NCBI GenBank assembly: GCA_017536625.1
Contig: JAFXGY010000017.1
Coordinates: 1 to 64,000 of the forward strand
DNA from: Oscillospiraceae bacterium
GTDB taxonomy: Bacteria > Bacillota > Clostridia > Oscillospirales > Ruminococcaceae
DNA length: 64,000 nt
Reading direction: 5' to 3'
Shown piece by piece: positions 55,679 through 63,862 of the stretch. The notes below the pieces were generated by a model. The model was not told the origin of the DNA. It saw only the letters and a list, made by a program, of their open reading frames with translations, and ran no database searches. How positions within the stretch are numbered: the stretch's first letter is position 1; each line of letters starts with the position of its first letter. Both the position numbers and the translations under genes were made by a program.

Positions 55679-56077
55679 ATGCTTTTGCAAAAACTCAGGG
55701 AATTCATGTACGGAAGAAACGGAACCGATATGTTTTCCTTTGCTCTTATCGTCGCGGGCTTTGTCATCAATATTCTTTATGTTCTGAGCGACTTCCGCCC
55801 TCTCTACATTCTTTCTCTTGCGGCCTATGGCTATGCGCTTTTCCGCACCCTTTCAAAGAATATCCCCGCAAGGCAGAAAGAAAACCGAAAATTCATGGAA
55901 TTCTGGTGGAAGATCAAAAACCGCTGGGTCGGCTTCCGGGCGGATTTTGAGGAACGCAAAACTTATAAACATTTCAAATGCCCTTCCTGCGGACAGAAAA
56001 TCCGAATTCCCCGGGGACGCGGAAAAGTTGAAATCTGCTGCCCCAAATGTTCGAACAGATTTGTAAAGAAGGTCTGA
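55679..56077 (+). CDS. Small membrane protein with C-terminal zinc ribbon
   Basis: Unnamed protein of 132 aa. Two hydrophobic helices (FALIVAGFVINILYVLS and LYILSLAAYGYALFRTL) are followed by a basic linker and a zinc ribbon with CPSC and CCPKC (HFKCPSCGQKIRIPRGRGKV). This arrangement recurs in Clostridia but has no known function. RBS AAAAGGAAGATTTTTT. It lies 3 nt before the lipid kinase and is probably co-expressed. Confidence 0.82.
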   Translation: MLLQKLREFMYGRNGTDMFSFALIVAGFVINILYVLSDFRPLYILSLAAYGYALFRTLSKNIPARQKENRKFMEFWWKIKNRWVGFRADFEERKTYKHFKCPSCGQKIRIPRGRGKVEICCPKCSNRFVKKV

Positions 56078-56080
56078 TTT

Positions 56081-56965
56081 ATGCAAAAAAAGCTTTTGCT
56101 GATAATTAATCCTGTTTCTGGCATGAGGCTTGGAACATTATATGCGCCGAAAATCATAACCACTCTTTCTTCTGCCGGTTATGACGTTTTTGTTATGATG
56201 ACCATAAAACGCGGCGATGCAAAAATCTGGGCAAAAGAATACGGCGAAGATTTTGACATCATAGTTGCCTGCGGCGGCGACGGAACTTTCAACGAAGTCG
56301 TTGCAGGAAATCTTGAAGGCGCAAAAAAGCCGCTGGGCTATATTCCCTGCGGAAGCACCAATGATTTTGCCGCAAGCATCGGGCTTTCTCCGGATATTCC
56401 CACCGCGGCGCAAAATATCGCCTGCGGTACGGAACATTTTTTTGACGCAGGGATTTTTGGTGAAAGGCCTTTTACCTATGTTGCTTCCTTCGGTGCTTTT
56501 ACAAGAACAAGCTATACCACTTCACAAAGTTTCAAGAATATTATAGGACACCTTGCATATATTGTTGAGGGCGGACTTGATCTTCGCAACCTGAAACCCG
56601 AATTTACTTCCATAAAAGCAAACGGCGAAATTCACGAAGGCAATTATATCTTCGGCGCGGTAAGCAATTCCACCTCCCTCGGCGGAGTTCTTACCATCTC
56701 GCCGGATTTTGTTGATATGAACGACGGAAAATTTGAAGCAATGCTTATAAAACACCCGGAAAATCTTCAGCAGCTCAATAAGATAATCCGTGCGGTAACA
56801 ACCAAACAATATATTGACTGTGATATGATCGAATTTTTCTCCGCGGCGGAACTTAATGTTCTTAAAAATCCTTCCGGAGGCTGGAGCCTTGATGGAGAAT
56901 TTGAAAGCGGCAAAGATAATGTTTTTATCAAAAACCTCGGTTCCGCTATAAAACTGATATTCTGA
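56081..56965 (+). CDS. Diacylglycerol/lipid kinase family protein
   Basis: 294 aa, DagK/YegS/BmrU-type lipid kinase. The start LLLIINPVSGMRLGTLYAPK and the catalytic loop DIIVACGGDGTFNEVVAGNL (GGDGT) are the family hallmarks; LGYIPCGSTNDFAASIGLS is the second motif. Members phosphorylate diacylglycerol or similar lipids at the membrane. The precise substrate is not shown. It is followed by a strong terminator. Confidence 0.92.
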   Translation: MQKKLLLIINPVSGMRLGTLYAPKIITTLSSAGYDVFVMMTIKRGDAKIWAKEYGEDFDIIVACGGDGTFNEVVAGNLEGAKKPLGYIPCGSTNDFAASIGLSPDIPTAAQNIACGTEHFFDAGIFGERPFTYVASFGAFTRTSYTTSQSFKNIIGHLAYIVEGGLDLRNLKPEFTSIKANGEIHEGNYIFGAVSNSTSLGGVLTISPDFVDMNDGKFEAMLIKHPENLQQLNKIIRAVTTKQYIDCDMIEFFSAAELNVLKNPSGGWSLDGEFESGKDNVFIKNLGSAIKLIF

Positions 56966-56973
56966 TTCCACTG

Positions 56974-57004
56974 CCGGCGGAAATTGTTCCGCCGGTTTGT
57001 TTTT
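56974..57004 (+). terminator. Terminator after the lipid kinase gene
   Basis: CCGGCGGAA / TTCCGCCGG hairpin with a short loop, followed by TTTGTTTTT. Confidence 0.85.
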
Positions 57005-57065
57005 GCTTTTTCGTTTTTTGTTTTAAAATATTCCAAAACATCATAAAATTAACTTCAGAAAAAAC

Positions 57066-57094
57066 TTGCAGGATTTTAAAAAATAGTATATTAT
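57066..57094 (+). promoter_or_regulatory. Promoter of the PASTA pseudokinase gene
   Basis: TTGCAG (57066-57071) and TATTAT (57089-57094) with 17-nt spacing; the leader to the start codon is about 95 nt and contains a small inverted repeat GCCGTC...GGCGGC-like near 57130-57150. Confidence 0.75.
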
Positions 57095-57189
57095 ATATTA
57101 TGTATAGATATGTTCTGATTTAAAAAGCATAAAAGCCGTCTTAAAGGCGGCATCACATATTAAGTACCTTGATGAAGGAGGTTTGTCCG

Positions 57190-58920
57190 ATGCTTACAGA
57201 AGAACGCTATCTTTGTATGGGCTGTATGTCCATGCTTGATGAAAACGGAAACTGCCGCTGCGGTTATGACGAAGATGCGCCCACCGATGAAGCCTGCCTT
57301 CCGGTAAGAACCCTTATCGGCGGAAGATATATCGTCGGAAGAATGGTTAAAATGAACGGCGAAGCAATTACATATATCGGATTTGATAAAGAAAACGAGG
57401 AAAAGGTTTTCCTCCATGAATATATGCCCCAGAAAATTGCGAAGAGAAACGAGCTTACCGGAGAGGTTATGCCTCTTTCCGGCTTTGAAGCGCAGTATAA
57501 GACCTTTATGGCCGATTTCTTTGATCTTTTCGATGCCCTGCGCAACTTCCGTCATACGGAATATATGATGCCCGTAATAAGCGTTGTAAACGATAACAAT
57601 ACCGTTTATGCGGTTTATAAATTCATAAAAACCGTTTCCTATGGGGATTACCTCAGCCACAACGGCGGAGAATTTACCTGGACCCAGGTAAAAAAACTTT
57701 TCATGCCCCTTTTCACAACCCTCAGCTATCTTCACAGCAACGGTTTTGTCCATCGCGGGCTTTCCCCCGAAAGCATAAGAGTAAACGCCAAAGGCCAGCT
57801 GATGCTTTGGGGATTCGGAACCGCGGCACTTTATTCGAAAGGTTCCATGGTGGAACCGAGCCTTTCCTCCGGATATTCCGCACCGGAACAATATGGAAGC
57901 GGAAGCTGGCAGGGTGAATGGACCGACGTTTATTCCATTGCGGCGGTACTTTATAAATCCCTCACCGGAACTCTTCCGGTGGATGCGGAATCCAGAAAAG
58001 AAGTTGACCATCTTTGCCCGCCGGAAGAACTCAACAAAAATATTCCTTCCAACGTTTCCGATGCCATCATGAACGCCATGTATATGAACAGCGAATACCG
58101 CACACGTTCCATTGATGACCTTACTGCGGAACTTCTGGAATCCACCGGTTCCAACACAAAGCTTTTCGGCGTTTCCGAAGAAGTTGAAATCAAAAAAGCC
58201 GAAGAGGAATATTTCGAGGAGGAAATTGAAAAAAGACACCGCGAAAAGAAGAGAGTTCGCCTTCCCTGGGGATTCATCGCAACCATAATTGCCATGGCGA
58301 TCCTTCTCGGAATCGTCGCTTTCCTTTTCCGCTTTACGGAAATTCTCGGATTCGGAAACCGCAGAGATCCGGAAGAAAATTCTTCCGAGAGCAGCCAGTC
58401 CGAAGTTATCGAAAACAACGATTATCTAATTTCCGTACCGAACTTCGTCGGAAGAATGAGAAACGATGTTGAAGGCAACAGCAATTATTCCGATTTTGTC
58501 CTTGTCTTTGAAGAAGCAAACAACAATTCCTATACCGAAGGAATGATCTTCGAGCAGTCGGTGAAATATAAAACCGAAGTTGAAAAGGGCACGACCATCA
58601 CCATTAAAGTAAGCAAAGGCGCAGAAAAAATCCCGATGCCGAATCTTGTTGGAATGACACTTGATGAAGCTTCCGCCGCCCTTGTGGAACTTGGAATCAA
58701 CTTCAAGGCTGTTCCGAACTTCGGCGCACAGTATGAATATATGAAGATTTATGAACAGTCCGTTGAAGCCGAAAGCCTTGTTACCGTCGGCGACAGAGTG
58801 AACAAAATCTATATTTATTACGGCGCACAGGAATTCCCCGAAAGCAGTTCTTCCTCTTCCGGCTGGAGCGGATATGACGACCCCGGATATGTCAATCCCG
58901 GCGTAACGATCATCGGATAA
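57190..58920 (+). CDS. PASTA-domain protein kinase homologue, probable pseudokinase
   Basis: 576 aa membrane protein. Domain order: zinc ribbon (C9, C12, C22, C24), kinase-like domain (about 42-318), acidic linker, one membrane helix (360-382), and two extracellular PASTA domains (413-476 and 480-545), then a Ser/Gly tail. The fold is recognisable (SAPEQYGSG, DVYSIAAVLYKSLTG), but three key residues are changed: VAIK Lys is H76 (VFLHEY), HRD is HRG (188-190) and DFG is GFG (208-210). It is therefore probably a non-catalytic receptor for muropeptides or cell wall. ATG at 57190 follows AAGGAGG. It is monocistronic. Confidence 0.85.
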   Translation: MLTEERYLCMGCMSMLDENGNCRCGYDEDAPTDEACLPVRTLIGGRYIVGRMVKMNGEAITYIGFDKENEEKVFLHEYMPQKIAKRNELTGEVMPLSGFEAQYKTFMADFFDLFDALRNFRHTEYMMPVISVVNDNNTVYAVYKFIKTVSYGDYLSHNGGEFTWTQVKKLFMPLFTTLSYLHSNGFVHRGLSPESIRVNAKGQLMLWGFGTAALYSKGSMVEPSLSSGYSAPEQYGSGSWQGEWTDVYSIAAVLYKSLTGTLPVDAESRKEVDHLCPPEELNKNIPSNVSDAIMNAMYMNSEYRTRSIDDLTAELLESTGSNTKLFGVSEEVEIKKAEEEYFEEEIEKRHREKKRVRLPWGFIATIIAMAILLGIVAFLFRFTEILGFGNRRDPEENSSESSQSEVIENNDYLISVPNFVGRMRNDVEGNSNYSDFVLVFEEANNNSYTEGMIFEQSVKYKTEVEKGTTITIKVSKGAEKIPMPNLVGMTLDEASAALVELGINFKAVPNFGAQYEYMKIYEQSVEAESLVTVGDRVNKIYIYYGAQEFPESSSSSSGWSGYDDPGYVNPGVTIIG

Positions 58921-58925
58921 AAACA

Positions 58926-58954
58926 AGCGGTGCTCAAAACGAGCACCGCTTTTC
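58926..58954 (+). terminator. Terminator after the pseudokinase gene
   Basis: AAGCGGTGCTC / GAGCACCGCTT hairpin with T residues following. Confidence 0.82.
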
Positions 58955-58962
58955 CTTTGCAA

Positions 58963-58994
58963 AAAATGCGTGCTCAAAATCGAGCACGCATTTT
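58963..58994 (-). terminator. Terminator after the lipoprotein foldase gene
   Basis: Minus-strand hairpin AAAATGCGTGCTC / GAGCACGCATTTT, with T residues following on the minus strand. It ends the foldase gene whose stop is at 59008. Confidence 0.82.
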
Positions 58995-59007
58995 GTTTTT
59001 ATCCATA

Positions 59008-60537
59008 TTATTCGGTTTCTGCAACAACTTCTTCGTTGGTTACGTTGCCGGTTTCTTCAGAAGATTTTTTTGCTTCTTCTGCGGCTCTTTCTTCCGCTGC
59101 AGCCATGATATCATCTATTATTTTTCCGGTGGTTTCGTAAGCATCGAAATATTCGATTTCAAGATTTGCGTTGTTCGCGGTGACCCATTCAGCAAAAATT
59201 CCGTTTGCGATGGTGGGTTCAACAATGCTTACAAGGTTATTATCGCCAATGCCAACGAAATACATGATGTGATATCCGAAGGAAGTTTCAACTATTCCGG
59301 TATCGCCGGTTTTTCTTGCGGAATCGAAGCACCAGTTTTCGAAAGGAGCTACCATCTGGCCCTTATATACGTTTTCATAAATTCCGCCGACGGAAGCGTT
59401 GCCGTCCATGGAATTTTCTTTTGCAAGTTCAGAGAAGGCTTCTTCGGTCATTTCGCCCGCAAGATATTCGTCATAAATTTCGTTTGCTTTTTTCTCTGCT
59501 TCTGCCCATGCTTCTTCGGAAGCTTTTCCGCTTTCGTCCTTTTCGGGCATGATAAGGATATGGCGAACATCAACAAAATTATAATCCGCAGAAACGCGTT
59601 CTTCAAACATGGCGGAAATTACGCCTTTGAAGGTTGCGTCGTTATAAACATAAGTTTCGCCCTGGATTCTGCTTTCATCGAAAAGCCAGTTGCTAAGTTC
59701 CTCGATTCCGATGGTTTCGGGTGTTGCGGAAGGGAACAAAGTTCCGTTTTCGTCCTTATAATGTTCCTTCAAATCTTCCTCTGCATATTCGTAAGCAAAG
59801 GCATTGAATTCTTCCGCGGTTTTTGCGGTTGCGATAAGTTCGGCTCTTTCGATGGCTTCTTCTTCGGTCAGCGCACCTTCTTCATCGGAATAATAGGAGA
59901 TGAAGAAACGGAAATCGACGGTATCGATGTTGTTTTTGTTTTCTTCGTAATATGCTCTTATATCCTCATCGCTGACGGAAATTCCGTCCTGGAATTCCTG
60001 AGCATAGCTTCCGACGATATACTGGAATTCGCTCATTTTATAAATGGTTTCGAAATCCACACTTTCGCCGTACATAAGGGAAACATATTCTTCCATGGTC
60101 ATGCCGGCTTCTTCGGCGGTTTTTTTGTAACTTTCTTCAAGTGCATCAAGCTCTGCGCGGTATTCTTCGGGAATTTCGAAGCCCGCTTCCATCGCCTTTT
60201 CATAAACGCCGGTATAGTTGAGAAGGGTATCTACGCAAGTTCCGAGGATATATTCATCCCAGGTATAGGTATCGTCGAACATCTGCTCTTCAAGGGGCTT
60301 TTTAATGTCAACAATGCTTCCAATCTGTTCGCCGTAATTATAATAAAGCTCGGAATACATATTGTTGAAAGTGGTGATATACATAAAGTTTATATCTTTT
60401 GCGGTGAATTCGGTGCTGCCGATTTTAAGGGCGATTTCTTCTTCCTCTTCCGGGGTTTCGGAAGGTTCGGAAGAACAGCCCGCAAAAAAGCTGAGCACAA
60501 GCATCATTGCAAGAAGAAGTGCGATTATCTTTTTCAT
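59008..60537 (-). CDS. Parvulin-type peptidyl-prolyl isomerase, lipoprotein
   Basis: 509 aa PrsA-like foldase. The signal and lipobox are KIIALLLAMMLVLSFFAGC, with the lipidated Cys at about residue 20. A SurA-N-like helical region is followed by the parvulin domain (DVRHILIMPEKDESGKASEE ... GGIYENVYKGQMVAPFENWC ... SFGYHIMYFVG). Located outside the cytoplasmic membrane, it should help secreted proteins fold. ATG at 60537 follows GAAAGGATAATACC. It is a tandem paralogue of the next gene upstream, sharing the ENVYKGQMV and WCFDSARKTGD blocks. Confidence 0.9.
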   Translation of the reverse strand: MKKIIALLLAMMLVLSFFAGCSSEPSETPEEEEEIALKIGSTEFTAKDINFMYITTFNNMYSELYYNYGEQIGSIVDIKKPLEEQMFDDTYTWDEYILGTCVDTLLNYTGVYEKAMEAGFEIPEEYRAELDALEESYKKTAEEAGMTMEEYVSLMYGESVDFETIYKMSEFQYIVGSYAQEFQDGISVSDEDIRAYYEENKNNIDTVDFRFFISYYSDEEGALTEEEAIERAELIATAKTAEEFNAFAYEYAEEDLKEHYKDENGTLFPSATPETIGIEELSNWLFDESRIQGETYVYNDATFKGVISAMFEERVSADYNFVDVRHILIMPEKDESGKASEEAWAEAEKKANEIYDEYLAGEMTEEAFSELAKENSMDGNASVGGIYENVYKGQMVAPFENWCFDSARKTGDTGIVETSFGYHIMYFVGIGDNNLVSIVEPTIANGIFAEWVTANNANLEIEYFDAYETTGKIIDDIMAAAEERAAEEAKKSSEETGNVTNEEVVAETE

Positions 60538-60558
60538 GGTATTATCCTTTCTTTCCAA

Positions 60559-60592
60559 AATGGGACGGCCTTCAAAAGCCGTCCCATTTTAT
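60559..60592 (-). terminator. Hairpin between the two foldase genes
   Basis: Inverted repeat GGGACGGC / GCCGTCCC, followed on the minus strand by ATTTTGG. The T-run is short, so it is either a partial terminator that lowers expression of the lipoprotein foldase or an mRNA-end stabiliser. Confidence 0.65.
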
Positions 60593-60607
60593 TTTTCCGG
60601 AAATCGA

Positions 60608-61978
60608 TCAGTTGAAATGTTTGCCGACGGAATCATATCCCATAAGTTCGGAAACTTCGAAGCCTTCAGTTGCGGATTCGATGAAATCAGCATATCTTTC
60701 GCTTCTTACTGCGCTGTCAACAGCGGTTTCATAATAGGATTCAGCTTCGCCGACGAAATACATGATGTGATAACCATAGGTGGTTTCGATGATTTCGCAG
60801 TCACCGGTTTTTCTTGCGGAATCGAAGCACCAGTCTTCGAATTCGGTGACCATCTGGCCTTTGTAAACATTTTCATAAAGGCCGCCTACTGCGGAGGAAC
60901 CATCAACAGAATGGATTCTTGCGATTTCCGCAAAAGCTTCTTCGGTTGCGCCTTTTTCTTCCCATTCAGCTTTATACATTTCTGCTGCTTCAAGAGCGGC
61001 TTTCTTTGCTTCTTCGCTTTCATCGGTGGGAGAAACAAGAACATGTCTTACGTCAACGGTGTTATAATGGATATCGTTTTTGCCGACGAATTCAACTACA
61101 TAATAACCGGTTTCGGTTTCGAAGAGTTCTTTATCGCCTTCTGCTCTTGCTTCATCGGTAAGCCATTCGGAATAGGTGGAATCGAGATTTGCGATGATGC
61201 CGTATTTTACTGCGGTCATTTTGCTTTCGTCGGTTCCTTCAAGAACTGCTTCAGCATCTGCTTTTGCATCTGCTTTTGCGGTTTCTTCATCTTCGCCTTC
61301 TTCCGCAGCGGAGCTTGCGAAATAATAATTATATGCGATGGAATCGAAATCATCGGAATGTTCGCCATAGTAAGCATCGATATCTTCAGAAGATACTTCT
61401 TCGCTTTCGATAAGATGTTCAGCATAGGACATTGCGAAGATATAGCGGGTGTACATATCTCTGAAGATTTTTTCGTTTACTCCGCGGCCATAGTTGAGTT
61501 CAACATATTCGTTTGCGGAATATCCGTTTGTTTTTGCGGTTTCTTCAATGGTTTTCCATTCGGCATCGATTCCGTCGATAAGTTCCTGTTCAAGTTCAAA
61601 ACCTGCTTCGGTGCCTGCATTATAAAGTGCGGTCATATCGATTGCGGAATTTGCGGTGTATTCCTTGATGTAATCTGCCCAGGTCTGTTCATCGTTGTAT
61701 TTCTGTTCATCGAGGGGTTTCTGGGGATTGAGGAAATAAGTTGCAAGATCGCCATAGGTCTGATAAATGTTGTTGTAAACTTCGTAAAGGCTGTTGGTAT
61801 AAAGCCAGTTGTATTCTGCAACGGAATATTCGGTTCCGTCAACTTCTGCTGCTTTAATGGTGCGATAGGTAAAGCCCATTTCAAAAACAGTAAGAACGAT
61901 GCAGAGAACAACGCAGAGCGCAACAACTACTTTTGCGATAGCATAGTTTCTTTTTTTGTTTTTTCCATTTTCGCTCAT
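60608..61978 (-). CDS. Parvulin-type peptidyl-prolyl isomerase, membrane-anchored
   Basis: 456 aa paralogue of the lipoprotein foldase. Instead of a lipobox it has an N-terminal membrane helix (AKVVVALCVVLCIVLTVFEM, near residues 15-35) that serves as an uncleaved anchor. Parvulin domain residues include DVRHVLVSPTDESEEAKKAA, GGLYENVYKGQMVTEFEDWC and YGYHIMYFVG. It is very acidic (Glu/Asp-rich). It has its own strong promoter. Confidence 0.9.
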   Translation of the reverse strand: MSENGKNKKRNYAIAKVVVALCVVLCIVLTVFEMGFTYRTIKAAEVDGTEYSVAEYNWLYTNSLYEVYNNIYQTYGDLATYFLNPQKPLDEQKYNDEQTWADYIKEYTANSAIDMTALYNAGTEAGFELEQELIDGIDAEWKTIEETAKTNGYSANEYVELNYGRGVNEKIFRDMYTRYIFAMSYAEHLIESEEVSSEDIDAYYGEHSDDFDSIAYNYYFASSAAEEGEDEETAKADAKADAEAVLEGTDESKMTAVKYGIIANLDSTYSEWLTDEARAEGDKELFETETGYYVVEFVGKNDIHYNTVDVRHVLVSPTDESEEAKKAALEAAEMYKAEWEEKGATEEAFAEIARIHSVDGSSAVGGLYENVYKGQMVTEFEDWCFDSARKTGDCEIIETTYGYHIMYFVGEAESYYETAVDSAVRSERYADFIESATEGFEVSELMGYDSVGKHFN

Positions 61979-62051
61979 AAATAAACCATCCTTGTTTTTT
62001 TATATTAGCATTTCTGTCTGCCGATTATTCGGCACAACACGACAAATATAT

Positions 62052-62080
62052 ATTATATATAATAATACTTAACTTTGCAA
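62052..62080 (-). promoter_or_regulatory. Promoter of the membrane-anchored foldase
   Basis: Minus-strand TTGCAA (62075-62080) and TATAAT (62052-62057) with 17-nt spacing, about 75 nt before the start codon. Confidence 0.8.
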
Positions 62081-62120
62081 TAGTTTATATTAAAACAAAT
62101 TATGAATTTCTGCGTAAAAA

Positions 62121-62190
62121 GGACGCAAAAGCGCTTTTTACATAAAAAGAAAAGGCTTTCCGCTTTTGGGACGAAAAGCCTTTTTAATAT
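62121..62190 (-). terminator. Terminator region after the HtrA gene
   Basis: Two hairpins: AAAGGCTTT / AAAGCCTTT near 62151-62183 with a T-run on the minus strand, and AAAAAGG...GCGCTTTTTAC-like pairing near 62115-62140. They lie directly after the HtrA stop at 62210. Confidence 0.65.
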
Positions 62191-62209
62191 TCCAATGAAG
62201 AAATTCTGT

Positions 62210-63739
62210 TTATCCTTTGTTTTCCGCAAGTTTTACCGTTATGGTGAAGGTAAGGTCATTCATTCTTGTGGCGGAATAGCGATAGAGAGTAAGTTCCACT
62301 TCGTCGCCGGGGTTGCTTTCCGCAAGGAATCCCTGAAGATCTTCCATTCTGGTAACGTCTTCGCCGTTATATCCGATGATGATATCGCCGACCTTGGCTT
62401 CGGTGCCGTAAAGGCATCCATCCTGTTCGATAGTGATGATCTGAACGCCTTCCGGAACGTCATAATATTTTGCGGTGACGGAATCGATGGTTGTACCGGT
62501 GATGCCGAGTTTTGCCCTTCCGGAAACATAGCCGTTATTGATAATTTCTTCAATGATCGGTTTTGCGAGTTCGGTGGGAATCGCAAATCCGATGCCTTCA
62601 TAACCGGTAGAAACAATTTTGGAACTTGTGATTCCGATTACCTGGCCGTATTCATTGATGAGCGCACCGCCGGAGTTTCCCGGGTTGATTGCGGCGCTGG
62701 TCTGGAGTACAGTCATGGAATAAATGCTGTCATCGGTGGTAATAACACGGTTAAGTCCGCTGACGATGCCATCGGTAAAGCTGGACTGAAGTTCAAGTCC
62801 GCCCGGATTTCCGAGGGCATAGACTATTTCGCCGATTTCAACCTGGGAAGAATCACCGAATTCCGCTTCCACAAGGTGGTTTGCATCTATTTTGAGCACG
62901 GCGATATCGGTTTGCTTGTCGGAACCTATGACCGCCGCTTCATATTCTTCCTCATTATAAAGAACAACTTTTACGGTTTCTGCTCCGTCGATAACATGGG
63001 CATTGGTGACGATATATCCGTCCTCGCTGAAGATGATTCCGGAACCGGAACCTGCGGGTTCGAAAGAATAGCTGTACTGATACTGAACTATTCCCACTAC
63101 GGAAGGGCTTGCCATCTTATAAATTTCAGTTGCGGAAAGCTTTCCGTCGGTAGAAACGGTGTTATCCTTCGGGATATCCTGGAGCGTGATTTCCGGAACT
63201 TCGCCTTTTTCTTCTTCTCCAATAAAGCCAATGCTGCCCTCGGGATCCGGTTCAAAGGAAGCAATTCCGTTTTCGCCGGAAATCATCTTATAAATTCCGA
63301 CGGAGGAAAGAGAAATCACACAGATTCCCACAATGGCGGCGATAATTCCGAGGAATACTTTAAGGCCTTTTCCGGAGGATTTCTTTTCGTTTTGCGCTCT
63401 GTTTTGTTCAACGCTTTCATATTTATTAAAATCCCACTGATAGCTTCCGCCGTTGTTGCTGTAATAATTGGTCTGGGGGCGGGTTCCGTAATATCCGTAC
63501 TGGGTTCCGTATTCCCTTCTCGGGGGCTGCTGTTCGGTTCTCTGCTGATATCCGGGGTTCCATTGGGCTGAATTGGGGTCACCGTTTCCGTCCCATGAAA
63601 CATATTGGTTTGTGTTCGCGGAATAAGTCCAGCCGGAAGGTGCATCGGTGTTCCTTTCCGCATTTTCCTGAACTTTCGGTTCTTCAAAAACTTCCTCTGC
63701 GGGGTTTTCGTTCATTTCATTCTTTTCAAATTCATCCAT
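62210..63739 (-). CDS. htrA: HtrA/DegP-like serine protease
   Basis: Membrane-anchored trypsin-like protease of 509 aa. A polar cytoplasmic N-terminus rich in Gln, Asn and Tyr (1-120) is followed by one membrane helix (127-150) and the protease domain with catalytic triad H248 (VTNAHVI), D278 (TDIAVLKI) and S356 (GNSGGAL), then a C-terminal PDZ domain (about 410-500). It belongs to the surface quality-control proteases HtrA/HtrB. RBS GAGAGG 8 nt before ATG. It lies downstream of a histidine kinase gene and upstream of two foldases. Confidence 0.95.
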   Translation of the reverse strand: MDEFEKNEMNENPAEEVFEEPKVQENAERNTDAPSGWTYSANTNQYVSWDGNGDPNSAQWNPGYQQRTEQQPPRREYGTQYGYYGTRPQTNYYSNNGGSYQWDFNKYESVEQNRAQNEKKSSGKGLKVFLGIIAAIVGICVISLSSVGIYKMISGENGIASFEPDPEGSIGFIGEEEKGEVPEITLQDIPKDNTVSTDGKLSATEIYKMASPSVVGIVQYQYSYSFEPAGSGSGIIFSEDGYIVTNAHVIDGAETVKVVLYNEEEYEAAVIGSDKQTDIAVLKIDANHLVEAEFGDSSQVEIGEIVYALGNPGGLELQSSFTDGIVSGLNRVITTDDSIYSMTVLQTSAAINPGNSGGALINEYGQVIGITSSKIVSTGYEGIGFAIPTELAKPIIEEIINNGYVSGRAKLGITGTTIDSVTAKYYDVPEGVQIITIEQDGCLYGTEAKVGDIIIGYNGEDVTRMEDLQGFLAESNPGDEVELTLYRYSATRMNDLTFTITVKLAENKG

Positions 63740-63862
63740 ATGAAATACCTCTCTGGGGACTAAAATATCTTATGGTCTATATTTTAACCTTAAAATGTTA
63801 AATAAAAATAAACAACGCTTGAATTTTTTAAGGACTTTTGCAAAAATTCATCGAATATTCTT

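Noticed and set aside
58930..63571. Three long plus-strand open frames opposite the foldase and HtrA genes
   Set aside because: All are antisense to proteins with clear domains and signal or anchor sequences; none has a start signal.
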